From Ramicandelaber brevisporus (Eukaryota; Kickxellomycota; Ramicandelaberales; Ramicandelaberaceae), in assembly GCA_025201865.1 (NCBI GenBank), contig MU602756.1, forward strand, positions 1-29,278: DNA of 29,278 nt, read 5' to 3'. The notes under the pieces are model-generated. The model worked only from the letters and a program-made list of their open reading frames with translations. It had not been told where the DNA came from and made no database searches. Made by a program: the position numbers and the translations under genes. Numbering within the stretch: position 1 is the stretch's first letter; each line of letters begins with the position of its first letter. This document shows, piece after piece, positions 15,487 to 24,115 of the stretch.

Positions 15487-17964
15487 ATGACGGACAGCAA
15501 TGCAACAGCAGCAGCAACATATCGTGACAACGACAGCAATGCTCCTACTGAGACAAACCAGTCTAATTCGGCAGCGGCAGCACCAGCAACAGTCTCGACA
15601 GCACCAGCACCAGCACCAGCACCAGCAACAACAACAACAACAAGACCAGTGATTGAAGAAGAGGAGGAGGAGGAAGAAGGTGCACTGCCAACTGACGCTG
15701 AAGACACTCCACAGGCTTCTCCAGAAGTGGAGCCACGCGGTCTCGATGGCCGCGGCGGGCCTCGCAGCCTTCCCAGCTACCGCGATCAGTTCAACGGCAG
15801 CGGCAACGGCGGAGGAAAAAGAAGCCGGCGCCAACGCCGTCGGGATGCCTCTCGTGACCAATTTGGCCAGCAGCCAAACCCATCCAAGATGTCTCGCAAC
15901 CAAATGAAGCGGGAGCGCGAGCGCGAACGAGAGCGAGAGCGTGACAGAGAGCGCACCCGTGAGCGTGAGATGCGAGATTATCGAGACTATCGAGATTCCC
16001 GTGATATCCGTGACATCCGTGATATGCGTGATGTTCGAGATGTTCGAGATGTTCGAGATATACGTGACCGTGGAAGTCGCGACCGTGAGTTTTCGTATCG
16101 CCCGGCAGTCCCGGCCAACTCTGGCCCACCAGGACCTGGCTCAATGCACAGCGGTCGCTCAAGATCCAGGTCTCGTTCTCCTCCGCCGTCTTATCGAGAC
16201 CAGCCTCTGCGTGGCAACCCTGGTCCTAGAGACGATACTTTGATGTCACCTGTGAGTGTCCCTGCTCTTCACATCCAGCGTCAGCGATCTCGGTCAAGGT
16301 CAAGGTCTCCGCTACCGCCTCCACAGCGAGACCAGCGTCCACGTATCAACAATGAATCACCACCAGCGGCAGCATCAGCACCAACTCTTGACATTCAGCG
16401 ACAGCGATCTCGCTCTCCACTACCTATCCGTGACCAGCGTCCTCCACCACCATTACAGCAGCCGTACGCTCGAGATGTCAGGGATATCCGAGATGGCCGT
16501 GATGTTCGAGATGCTCGTGACAATCGAGATCTTCGTGAACCCAGGGATATGCGAGATATGCGAGATATGCGGGACATACGCGACATGCGCGACATTCGAG
16601 ATATTCGAGAGATGCGTGATTCACCACGGCCATCAGAGGAACGTGGAGGCAGTGTCGGCGATGGTGGCTATATTAATCGCGAGCGGCATCGTCTAATGCG
16701 CGACAGATCTCCGCATGGCCCGCCCGGTAGCAATCCGCATTCATCCCCGCACTACGATCGATGGGAGAACCCGTCGATTCAGCAGCCACAGTCATCGTCT
16801 GTGCCATGGTTCGCCGCTAGAGGTCGTTCACCTTCTCCACCTCCGCCAATGCATCAACATTCGCTGCGCGATCGTGATTACATGGATCGCGAACACGAAC
16901 GCGAAAGATTTGTTGGACGCGGGCGATCACCATCACGTTCGCGTCACTATCACCCTCATGAGCCACATCTACCGCCGCCGCCGCCTCCGCATGATCGAGA
17001 CCCGTACTACTACGGCGGTCGTGGATTTGAGAGGGACCGGATTGAGCGTCATGATCGTGACCAAGAAATGCTCGATCGGCGACCACCTTTGAACCACCAG
17101 GGAGCTTCTCCGCCGCCATCTCAGATGCCATCTCGTGCTCACATTCCTCATTCGCCTCCACATCACACTGCACCACCACATCAGTCATCTTCACAGATGC
17201 CAGCCGCTCGCCAGCCAATTCTTACTCCACGGCATTCGTATCACAGCTATGATCGTTCACCGCTGTCTCCAAGTGACGGCATGTATCCTCACCAAGGTGG
17301 CATAAGTCGGTCATTCACATCTGTCAGTAGAATGTCAAACTATTCATCCTCTCAGCAACCTCCACCTCCACTCTCTCCTCTTCTTCACACTGGCTCGTCG
17401 TACCGTCCACCCAGCATAGCTAATCGTGGTCCACCACCGTCGCTGTCTTCTCAAACTCCATCCTCGCAGTATCAGCAGCAACAGCAGCAGCAACAGCAGC
17501 AGCAACAACAGCAACAGCAACAGTATTCAGGTCCGCCACCAATGATGTCACATCAACAACCTCCAATGCATCAGTCGCAGCCACTTCAGCCATCGCAGCA
17601 ACCGCCATCATCTTCTTCAAATCTCCAGCAGCCACCTCCGCCTCAAGCATCCCGCCCGCTCCCTGCTCGGAATATTCCGGTGATGCCTCCACCTCCACCT
17701 CCCCCAGTCACTCATCCAATCTTTGTAATGGTCGAGAGTTTAATGGCACCGTTCGAGTACGAGCGCAAGATCCATCGCGATAATCTTCGAGATTTGCGGA
17801 TTGCAGCAGAGCCAATTGCGGAGAAGCGCCGCCGATTGAGATTTGAGCTTGAACAGGCAGAGATGGAGATGGAGAAGCACCAAAAGCAATACGAATTGGC
17901 TACAATGATGCTAGAAGAAGCTGATGCTGAAATCACCAAGTTTGAGGAGTTGCCCAATAACTAA
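15487..17964 (+). CDS. Arg-Asp/Arg-Ser repeat protein with C-terminal coiled coil
   Basis: An 825-residue low-complexity protein; the first true ATG is at 15487. In order it has a Ser/Thr/Ala and Glu-rich N-terminus; a basic segment with KRSRRQRRRD; an RE/RD block (about residues 141-205) built of RD-x triplets such as RDIRDMRDVRD; RS dipeptides (RSRSRSRSP); a second RD block (about 328-378); Pro/His/Gln-rich regions with PPPP runs; a polyQ tract (about 663-679); and a C-terminal charged helix of about 80 residues (MAPFEYERKIHRDNLRDLR, then a Glu/Gln-rich coiled coil). RS and RD repeats are typical of nuclear RNA-processing proteins (SR proteins, U1-70K, NELF-E type), so a nuclear RNA role is inferred. 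No RRM or other RNA-binding fold is visible. The family is not recognised. Confidence 0.8.
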   Translation: MTDSNATAAATYRDNDSNAPTETNQSNSAAAAPATVSTAPAPAPAPATTTTTRPVIEEEEEEEEGALPTDAEDTPQASPEVEPRGLDGRGGPRSLPSYRDQFNGSGNGGGKRSRRQRRRDASRDQFGQQPNPSKMSRNQMKRERERERERERDRERTREREMRDYRDYRDSRDIRDIRDMRDVRDVRDVRDIRDRGSRDREFSYRPAVPANSGPPGPGSMHSGRSRSRSRSPPPSYRDQPLRGNPGPRDDTLMSPVSVPALHIQRQRSRSRSRSPLPPPQRDQRPRINNESPPAAASAPTLDIQRQRSRSPLPIRDQRPPPPLQQPYARDVRDIRDGRDVRDARDNRDLREPRDMRDMRDMRDIRDMRDIRDIREMRDSPRPSEERGGSVGDGGYINRERHRLMRDRSPHGPPGSNPHSSPHYDRWENPSIQQPQSSSVPWFAARGRSPSPPPPMHQHSLRDRDYMDREHERERFVGRGRSPSRSRHYHPHEPHLPPPPPPHDRDPYYYGGRGFERDRIERHDRDQEMLDRRPPLNHQGASPPPSQMPSRAHIPHSPPHHTAPPHQSSSQMPAARQPILTPRHSYHSYDRSPLSPSDGMYPHQGGISRSFTSVSRMSNYSSSQQPPPPLSPLLHTGSSYRPPSIANRGPPPSLSSQTPSSQYQQQQQQQQQQQQQQQQQYSGPPPMMSHQQPPMHQSQPLQPSQQPPSSSSNLQQPPPPQASRPLPARNIPVMPPPPPPPVTHPIFVMVESLMAPFEYERKIHRDNLRDLRIAAEPIAEKRRRLRFELEQAEMEMEKHQKQYELATMMLEEADAEITKFEELPNN
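15967..16072 (+). repeat. 9-bp coding minisatellite, RD-x units (first block)
   Basis: Tandem nonamers of the form cgagatgtt / cgtgatatg / cgtgacatc encode Arg-Asp-Ile/Met/Val triplets. Several adjacent units are identical (cgagatgtt three times around 16036-16062), suggesting recent slippage, while others differ only at third positions. Confidence 0.85.
16468..16620 (+). repeat. 9-bp coding minisatellite, RD-x units (second block)
   Basis: The same nonamer type as the first block, including consecutive cgagatatg units near 16549-16568, then cgggacata, cgcgacatg and cgagatatt. It encodes a second Arg-Asp-x array about 120 residues downstream of the first. Confidence 0.85.
17473..17523 (+). 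repeat. CAG/CAA repeat encoding polyglutamine
   Basis: About seventeen consecutive Gln codons (mixed cag and caa) in the RD-repeat protein, in frame. Confidence 0.9.
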
Positions 17965-18240
17965 TAAATCTACTATTTTGGTTTAACCTTTGAGTAAATA
18001 CTTTCCTTTAATCATCGTCATCATTAAACTAGCAATCATATATTATGCAATATACTCTAATTACGACATTACATTAACAATTGGACAGATCCATCTGGGT
18101 CGACAACAAGCTGGATGTATGAGGATCAAAGTCATTGACAAAGTTCACTCCAAATTTGTTTCTCTTTTTTTTTTTTACTGTGAGCTTGCCCTTGATCTTG
18201 ATCTTGATCTAGACCAGTTTGCTCAAAATCTTACCACAAG
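17965..18240. promoter_or_regulatory. Intergenic between RD-repeat gene and GUF1
   Basis: 276 bp, tandem orientation. An aataaa overlaps the stop codon of the upstream gene (17963-17968) and could act as a polyadenylation signal. AT-rich text follows, then a T-run (18166-18176) and a cttgat hexamer repeat (18190-18212) shortly before the GUF1 ATG. No gene was seen. Confidence 0.4.
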
Positions 18241-18405
18241 ATGACCGCCGCCACCACCACCAGGCACCTTCCCAGCTTTGCTGTGAGGCTGTGCAACGCG
18301 CGACAGTTACTACCGCTGCGCTTGCTGCTAAGGCAATCCTTGTTAATTGGTTCAGTTTGCAGTCGAGATTTGTACGGATCAGCGCCACCTCATCTCGCGC
18401 GATCA

Positions 18406-18436
<31 letters not shown>

Positions 18437-20457
18437 ACAGTAGCAGCAGCCGAACAGGCAGCGGCAGCGCTGATATTACAAGTATCCCTGTGGAGCGCAT
18501 ACGGAATTTTGCCATTTCAGCACACATTGATCATGGAAAGTCGTCCCTATCGGACCGTTTGCTGGAGCTGACTGGAACGATTGACAAGTCCAGTGCAAAC
18601 AAGCAGGTGTTGGACAAGTTGAAAGTGGAGAAGGAGCGCGGCATCACCGTCAAGGCACAGTCAGCATCCATGCTTTACACTAGCCCAACGGATGGTCAGC
18701 AGTATCTGCTCAACCTTATCGATACACCTGGCCACGTCGACTTTGCATCGGAGGTCACTCGCTCAATGGCTGCGTGTCAAGGCACAGTGTTGCTAGTTGA
18801 TGCGGCAAAGGGTGTGCAGGCACAGACTGTGGCAAACTTTTATCATGCATTCAGCGCAAACCTGGCTGTAATCGCCTGCATAAACAAGATTGATCTGTCG
18901 ACAGCAGAGCCAGATAGAGTGGAGCAGCAGATTGCAGCGACGTTTGAGATTGATGTTGAGCGAGAGCGGCCATTGAGGATATCTGCAAAAACGGGAATTA
19001 ACATTGAAAGTGTTCTGGAGGCTGTTATTGAACGCATTCCGCCACCGCCAGCAAATCCAGACAAACCGTTCAGGTCGCTGTTGTTTGACTCGTGGCACGA
19101 CAAGTACGTTGGAGTTATTTGCCTGGTGGCCATTTCCGATGGATGTGTGAAGCGCGGCGACAAGATTGCATCGGTGCACACTGGATTGAAGTACGAGGTG
19201 ACGGAAGTTGGCATGATGCGGCCAAACCCTGAGCCAACTGCGCAAATCAGCGCTGGCCAGGTGGGCTACATTGTTTGCAACATGAAGTCGATTGCTGAAG
19301 CACACATTGGCGACACGTTCCATCTGCACAAACAGCCAGTGGAGCCATTCCCTGGGTTTGCGGCTGCCAAGCCAGTGGTCTACGCAGGTGTGTATCCTGT
19401 TGACAGCGATGACTACCCACATTTGGATGAGTCCATCAAGCGACTAACTCTCAACGACGTCAGTGTTCAGGTTCAGAAGGAGACTAGTATGGCTCTTGGT
19501 CAGGGTTGGCGTCTCGGTTTCCTGGGCACGCTGCACATGGACGTGTTTAGACAGCGCCTCGAAGACGAATACGAGGCCGACGTCATCATCACTCACCCAA
19601 CTGTGCCGTATCGCATTCTCTATCGCAACAAGGACAAGACGTACTCGTACAAAACTATCCAGACACCAGCTGATTTCCCGGAGCCACAGGAGATGCACAA
19701 TCGAGTGAGCCGAGTTGAAGAACCAATGGTGAATGGCACGATTATTGTTCCAAACGAGTACCTCGGCTCAATGATGGAGCTGTGCAGCAAGAACCGCGGT
19801 GTCCACAATGGATTTACGTATATCGATGACACGAGAGTGATGATCAAGTGCGCACTACCCCTCGCTGAGATCGTGGTTGACTTTTACGACCATCTCAAGT
19901 CACTATCGAGTGGATACGCATCATTTGACTATGAGCCAGCTCAGTTCCCAGTTTCAGAAGAAGAACTGGCTAGTCTGAACAGTAATAGCAATAGCTCGGC
20001 AAGTGGTACCAAAGGCTCATCCAAGAAGACCAAGCCAATATCCAGCGGTAACAGCATCGAAAAACAACAGCAGCAACAGCCCAAGTTTACTAACTATGCC
20101 GAATCCGACCTCACCAAGCTCACCGTGATGCTCAATGGCAGACCCGTCGACGCACTGTCTCTTGTCACTCACTCCTCCAAAGCCGAATTCGTTGGTCGCG
20201 ATTTGGCTCAACGGCTGGCTAAGGTTATCAAGCGCCAGCTGTTTGAGGTCAACATCCAGACTTATGCGAACGGCCGAGTCGTGGCCAAGGAACGCATTCC
20301 ACCGCTACGAAAGGATGTGTGTGCTAAATGCTACGGAGGCGATCCAACAAGACGAATGAAGCTACTGAGCAGGCAGCGTGAAGGCAAGAAGCGGATGAAG
20401 GCAATTGGCAATGTCGAAGTTCCTAACGAGGCATTCGCATCGCTCATCTCAAAATAA
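18241..20457 (+). CDS. GUF1: Mitochondrial translation factor GUF1 (LepA/EF4 GTPase)
   Basis: A 738-residue ribosome-associated GTPase of mitochondria, a homologue of bacterial LepA/EF4. Residues 1-60 are a basic, Arg/Leu-rich presequence ending in a Ser tract encoded by agc repeats. The GTPase domain has G1 AHIDHGKS (94-101), switch region KERGITVKAQ, G3 DTPGH (161-165), G4 NKID (215-218) and SAKTG. Domains II and III/V follow (LGFLGTLHMDVFRQRLEDEY). The LepA-specific C-terminal domain contains the family marker KCYGGD and ends EGKKRMKAIGNVEVPNEAF. A Ser/Lys/Gln-rich insert (about residues 574-617, with a short polyQ) interrupts the start of the C-terminal domain; it is in frame and probably a surface loop. 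Length and order fit fungal GUF1. No intron. Confidence 0.97.
18406..18465 (+). repeat. AGC repeat encoding polyserine near GUF1 N-terminus
   Basis: A run of agc triplets with few interruptions (one aac, a cgaaca) encodes a Ser tract between the presequence and the GTPase domain. Confidence 0.85.
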
Positions 20458-20525
20458 CAACTAATCGTCTAAATAATGCGTTTGTTCTTTAAACAAGGGC
20501 GAAAAGGCGAAAGGTGATTAAACCG

Positions 20526-20679
20526 AGGATGTACAATGAGAAATGAAGCGCCGTGTCTTAAGGTTTATTGTCAAACAATCATGCATGTCGCGGCAATACT
20601 GTAGGATGTACAATGAGAAATGAAGCGCCGTGTCTTAAGGTTTATTGTCAAACAATCATGCATGTCGCGGCAATACTGT
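20526..20679. repeat. Exact 77-bp tandem duplication
   Basis: Copy 1 is 20526-20602 and copy 2 is 20603-20679. Both start aggatgtacaatgag, end gcggcaatactgt and appear identical at every base. Copy 2 includes the last eight codons and the stop of the small minus-strand gene at 20656; copy 1 is the same sequence carried downstream of that gene. The identity implies a very recent event or an assembly artefact. Confidence 0.95.
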
Positions 20680-20898
20680 TACGGTGGTTGCTTTTGTTGG
20701 CAATACTGCTGTCGCTGTTGCTGCTGACTGATCCCCACTTCTCTCGGTAAGCTCGCCTTCCGCGAACCTTCTCTTTGTATCTGCTGCCGGGCACGGCAAT
20801 ACTGCCGGAGCGATCACCGTCAAGACTGCGCAACCCGCCGCCAATCCAACCAGCCTCGAAGTGATTCGTTGCTTCTGGAGAAAAGTTAATGACCGCAT
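20656..20898 (-). CDS. Small single-helix protein, family not recognised
   Basis: An 80-residue frame from ATG 20898-20896; the upstream extension begins at GTG and is a Ser tract from tactgc repeats. The N-terminus is short and basic (MRSLTFLQKQRITSR). One hydrophobic helix (about residues 15-36, LVGLAAGCAVLTVIAPAVLPC) follows with two cysteines, then a charged segment (AADTKRRFAEGELTERS) and a Thr/Ala-rich tail. The form resembles small mitochondrial or ER membrane proteins, but I cannot assign a family. Its 3' end lies in the second copy of the 77-bp duplication. Overlapping frames on the same strand look less protein-like. It is divergent from the 7TM gene. Confidence 0.45.
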   Translation of the reverse strand: MRSLTFLQKQRITSRLVGLAAGCAVLTVIAPAVLPCPAADTKRRFAEGELTERSGDQSAATATAVLPTKATTVTVLPRHA

Positions 20899-21306
20899 AC
20901 TGATACTGATACTGCTGCTGCTACTGCTATTGCTACTGCTACTGCTACTTCTCGCCACAATGCTCCTTCAGGCACAGATCTAGCTACGTCCGACACGGTT
21001 AACGGCGGGTGGTTGTGGGAGGCGATGAACGCAGATCTGGCAACAAAATATTTGATGGTTGAGGGATTTTTTTTGAACACAGAAAATCGCGCTTTGGTCG
21101 GAAGAGCAACATCGAAACAGAATGACTCTGAGTTCCGGAGTATCAGTCTGGCCATACCAATGAGTTGGCTTGTGTACATGCTGTGGGCGTAAACTATACG
21201 ATGCATCAAACAGCGATGATTGAATATCACTTTGTTCTTCTTAAACACATTGTTTCACTTCTCACCTTTCACTTTTTATTGTTTTTATTGTTTATATTGT
21301 TTTCTA
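20899..21306. promoter_or_regulatory. Intergenic between small minus gene and 7TM gene
   Basis: About 400 bp. It contains a TACTGC/TACTGA hexamer run (20898-20950), then mixed sequence, an 8-T run (21067-21074) and a very T-rich leader (tttttattgtttttattg, 21270-21300) before the 7TM ATG. Frames here start at non-ATG codons or are low complexity. Confidence 0.45.
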
Positions 21307-23019
21307 ATGCTGCTATCAGCTGCAATTGTAGTTGCATCAGCAACAACCGTGGTGACTCGGTTGACATTGCTCAACATGCCTGGCTACATGACATTAACAG
21401 CATACCAGTTTTATGGTGCATATGATTCAAACCCACCACCTACAGAACCCTTTTACGGCCCTTTGATTGTGCTCAACTTTACACATGACTGCACTCTCGA
21501 CACTGCATTTATGGAGCGTCACGATCCACCATTCAAACTATTCGACATCCCCGCCAATCCACCCAATGCATCATGGACGACATCTGAAATGGATATGGCA
21601 CGAAATGGTTCTGCGACTGTTGCTCTGGTCGATATGGCGGAAGAGTTTGCAGGCTGTAGATCAATGTCGCGCGTCATTGAGCAAACAAACCAGGTTAGCG
21701 ACGCGATCATGAAGCACTACTCGGTTGGTCCGATCCGAGTTCTCGTGTTCTCGCATCCAGTGGTGACCAATTCGGGCGATCTTGACTTGAATGGACACAC
21801 AGATGTCGATTTTGGCTGCAAAATGACTACATTCTATGATGACTATTGGCTATACGTGGAGCAGCTTGGTCGATCTTCAAATAACTCACTTCACTTGCTC
21901 ATAACATCGCAAGAGAATGCTGAATGGATGAAGGCTCACGCATGGTCGATTGACACTGCTCGTGGCCCACTGTATGTCAGAGCCATCATTGACCCTGGCC
22001 CTTGGAACCGTGGCCTCTATTCTTCTCACGGCACAGCCATGTTCGCCATCCTTCGAGTACTCTACTCAATAACGTTAATTGTTGCGATATTTTGGACACT
22101 TGCAGCCATCAAACTGCGCTCCACTGTTTGGTTAACATCCCACACAATTGTACTGGTTACTATTGGTCTCGGGTCTCTGGTTGGTGTGATCTGGCCGCCT
22201 CCATTGCTGACAAGAAACTGGATAGCGTTTGTGACAAGTGTTGCTTGGTGGCTTGCCACGGCCAGTGTCGACATTGTCATGATTCGATGGACATGGCTCA
22301 TGCAAGGCACCATCAAAGTCAGCAGCCCTTCCAGTGGCAGTGCCACTAGTAGTCCGGTTGATTCACCAGTTCAAGCCACCCAGCGTACAACTCGCTTGCT
22401 TACGGCAGTACGCTTGGCTTCATGGACATCGCTCGCTGTTATGATACTCTCTCACATTCCTGCCAACTTTGTCGTGTACATTTTGCGCACTGGCTGGACC
22501 GAAACTGCACTTCTTATTCACACAATCTTCCAGCCAACTGTGATTGTGGTTTGCAACAGTACTGCGATTGTGGCGTGTGCAATCTACCTGTACTCCATGG
22601 GCAAACGTATCTACTATGACGACGAGCGACGATTTACGATTGCAGCGTTAGTCATGGTTATTCTTAATGGGTTGTTCGATACTCTAAATGTGCTGGAGCG
22701 AATAGAGTCGATTGTATTACATGTCAAGACTGCAGCTGCGATTGAGAGTCTGCGGCAGATTATGCTGTTTGGAGCAAACATGACAGCGCTGTGGCTGTCG
22801 GGAAACATCCACTATGTGATGGCGACGACCATGCCTGGCGCGCATCCCGGAGTCGAGCTGGATCCGCTCGGCGCACTCACTCCCCACATTCCACGCAACC
22901 GTAACCGCAGCGGCGGCAGTATCGGCAGCGGTGGCAGCAGTATCGGCGGCGGCGGGATCTCTGCGGTCCATCCGGCGGAGGGGAAGGTGCGGCGCCGAAG
23001 CAGACAGCTGCTGGTGTAA
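21307..23019 (+). CDS. Seven-transmembrane receptor-like protein with large ectodomain
   Basis: A 570-residue protein from the first true ATG (the longer frame begins at TTG in a T-rich leader). It starts with a signal peptide (MLLSAAIVVASATTVV). An ectodomain of about 225 residues follows with N-glycosylation sequons (NFT 57, NAS 87, NGS 100, NNS 192) and Cys62, 117, 171. ATVALVDMAEEFAGC then IRVLVFSHP is weakly like a protease-associated domain. Then come seven hydrophobic segments, about 245-268, 275-297, 304-327, 365-393, 400-430, 442-463 and 480-500. Charged inner loops (RWTWLMQGTIK after helix 3, MGKRIYYDDERRF between 5 and 6) and a basic Ser/Gly-rich tail (VRRRSRQ) fit the positive-inside rule for a GPCR-like topology. 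I do not recognise the family; signalling is inferred from topology alone. Confidence 0.72.
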   Translation: MLLSAAIVVASATTVVTRLTLLNMPGYMTLTAYQFYGAYDSNPPPTEPFYGPLIVLNFTHDCTLDTAFMERHDPPFKLFDIPANPPNASWTTSEMDMARNGSATVALVDMAEEFAGCRSMSRVIEQTNQVSDAIMKHYSVGPIRVLVFSHPVVTNSGDLDLNGHTDVDFGCKMTTFYDDYWLYVEQLGRSSNNSLHLLITSQENAEWMKAHAWSIDTARGPLYVRAIIDPGPWNRGLYSSHGTAMFAILRVLYSITLIVAIFWTLAAIKLRSTVWLTSHTIVLVTIGLGSLVGVIWPPPLLTRNWIAFVTSVAWWLATASVDIVMIRWTWLMQGTIKVSSPSSGSATSSPVDSPVQATQRTTRLLTAVRLASWTSLAVMILSHIPANFVVYILRTGWTETALLIHTIFQPTVIVVCNSTAIVACAIYLYSMGKRIYYDDERRFTIAALVMVILNGLFDTLNVLERIESIVLHVKTAAAIESLRQIMLFGANMTALWLSGNIHYVMATTMPGAHPGVELDPLGALTPHIPRNRNRSGGSIGSGGSSIGGGGISAVHPAEGKVRRRSRQLLV

Positions 23020-24115
23020 CAGATGGAAGAAGATGGAAATGGAAATGGATTGATTGATGGATCGATGTGGAAGAAGATGGATGGATGGACGGAGGCGGGG
23101 GGAGATGTGGGCTGGTTGGTTGTTCCCGAGATCCGTTGCCTGAACTGAGCAGACAGCGGAAAGCCCCAGGACTAGAATAACCGGCCCCGCCACGCAGCGC
23201 CGCGACCGCCAACTCAAGCCCGCCAGAAGGCAGGCGAATCGGCGGCGGCGGACATCTGCGCGCATCGTTCTGAGACCCCGCGGATCTCGCGCAGCCATTA
23301 GTCTGGCCACACACACGCGCTGTCGGGTCGAATGCTGGAATCCGACAAGCTCGCGCAAAGCTGTGCACATTCACTGTTGGCCGAAACTCGCACCCAACCG
23401 CTGTCCGTAAACCATCTCGTTTCAACTCTAAAATTATGGGGGAAGAAATTCGGCTTCCTCTCTTTCAAACTGTTAGCCACGGAATCATGCAAAGAAGTGA
23501 TGAGATTGATTAGAAGAGTTGAATCTGTTAAACCTTGGTCAACTGCAAGCAGGGCATGGGCCAAGTTTATTGCGCTGATGTGTCAAAAAAGTGTCTCGAT
23601 ATTCAAGGAGGCACAGAGTGGCACCAATTCCAGCCAGTCTTTTTGGCCAAAGTGACACACAGAGAAGAAGGATTATGACATGCCTTTAGCCGAACACAAG
23701 CATCAACATAAGCACAAGCCGATCAATGTCTCTGGGATGCCCTTCCACGAGCATTTCCCTAACATCCGTGGTCTGGGCATTATCACGAGTAGTGACCCCT
23801 TCCTGTTTCTACCTGTTTTTCAGCCCAAATCAGGTCATTTGTGCGACACACTACAGACCAGCCAATGATATCCAGCAAAGTCCAGATGTGGGCCACCACT
23901 GCCAACACTGCAACTTTTTTTTTTTTCAAAATTGCAGCGGTTCAAGTCTCGCCGTCCCTCAAGTGAAGTGAAGAGGAAGCCACACTGCTCCTCCTTTTCA
24001 CTGTTTCTCCTCCCCTCTCTCTCTTCCTGTCTCTCTGTCTCTCTGTCTGTCTGTCTTCCACTCTCGAGCATAGATAACAACTACTCAACTTTACTCACAC
24101 CTCCTCGTCGTGGTA
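23020..24115. other. 1.1-kb gene-free stretch upstream of the P5 ATPase
   Basis: It includes GGATGGAT/TGGAAATGG repeats (23022-23090), a GC-rich section (23150-23330), mixed sequence, and a pyrimidine-rich leader (ctctctctgtctgtctg, 24000-24060) before the ATPase. A 13-T run followed by caaaattgcag (23916-23937) looks like a 3' splice site and could end a 5'-UTR intron. A ggttcaagtctcgcc at 23939 mimics a tRNA B box but lacks pairing arms. Open frames on both strands show no recognisable protein. Confidence 0.5.

Noticed and set aside
15096-15903. Long minus-strand frames over the MIC12-like/RD-protein junction
   Set aside because: They read through triplet repeats (runs of Cys, Val, Ser) in frames other than the two supported genes, and join unrelated composition.
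18793-19422. 209-residue antisense frame inside GUF1
   Set aside because: It overlaps conserved GTPase and domain II/III coding sequence. Its His/Cys/Trp-rich text has no family features.
20886-21248. 120-residue minus-strand frame overlapping the small one-helix gene
   Set aside because: It ends in Val/Ala repeats from TACTGC units, and its body has no helix or motif. The other frame gives a more coherent small protein.
22717-23425. Minus-strand frames of 217 and 182 residues over the 7TM 3' end
   Set aside because: They overlap the 7TM coding sequence and GC-rich intergenic DNA, with low-complexity His/Ser/Pro text and no domain.
23332-23655. 107-residue plus-strand frame upstream of the ATPase
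   Set aside because: No signal, motif or composition typical of this genome's proteins. It may be part of a leader, but nothing supports translation.
23930-23955. tRNA B-box-like ggttcaagtctcgcc
   Set aside because: The flanking bases do not form a T-arm, and no A box, anticodon arm or acceptor stem could be found upstream. A splice-acceptor context explains the preceding T-run better.
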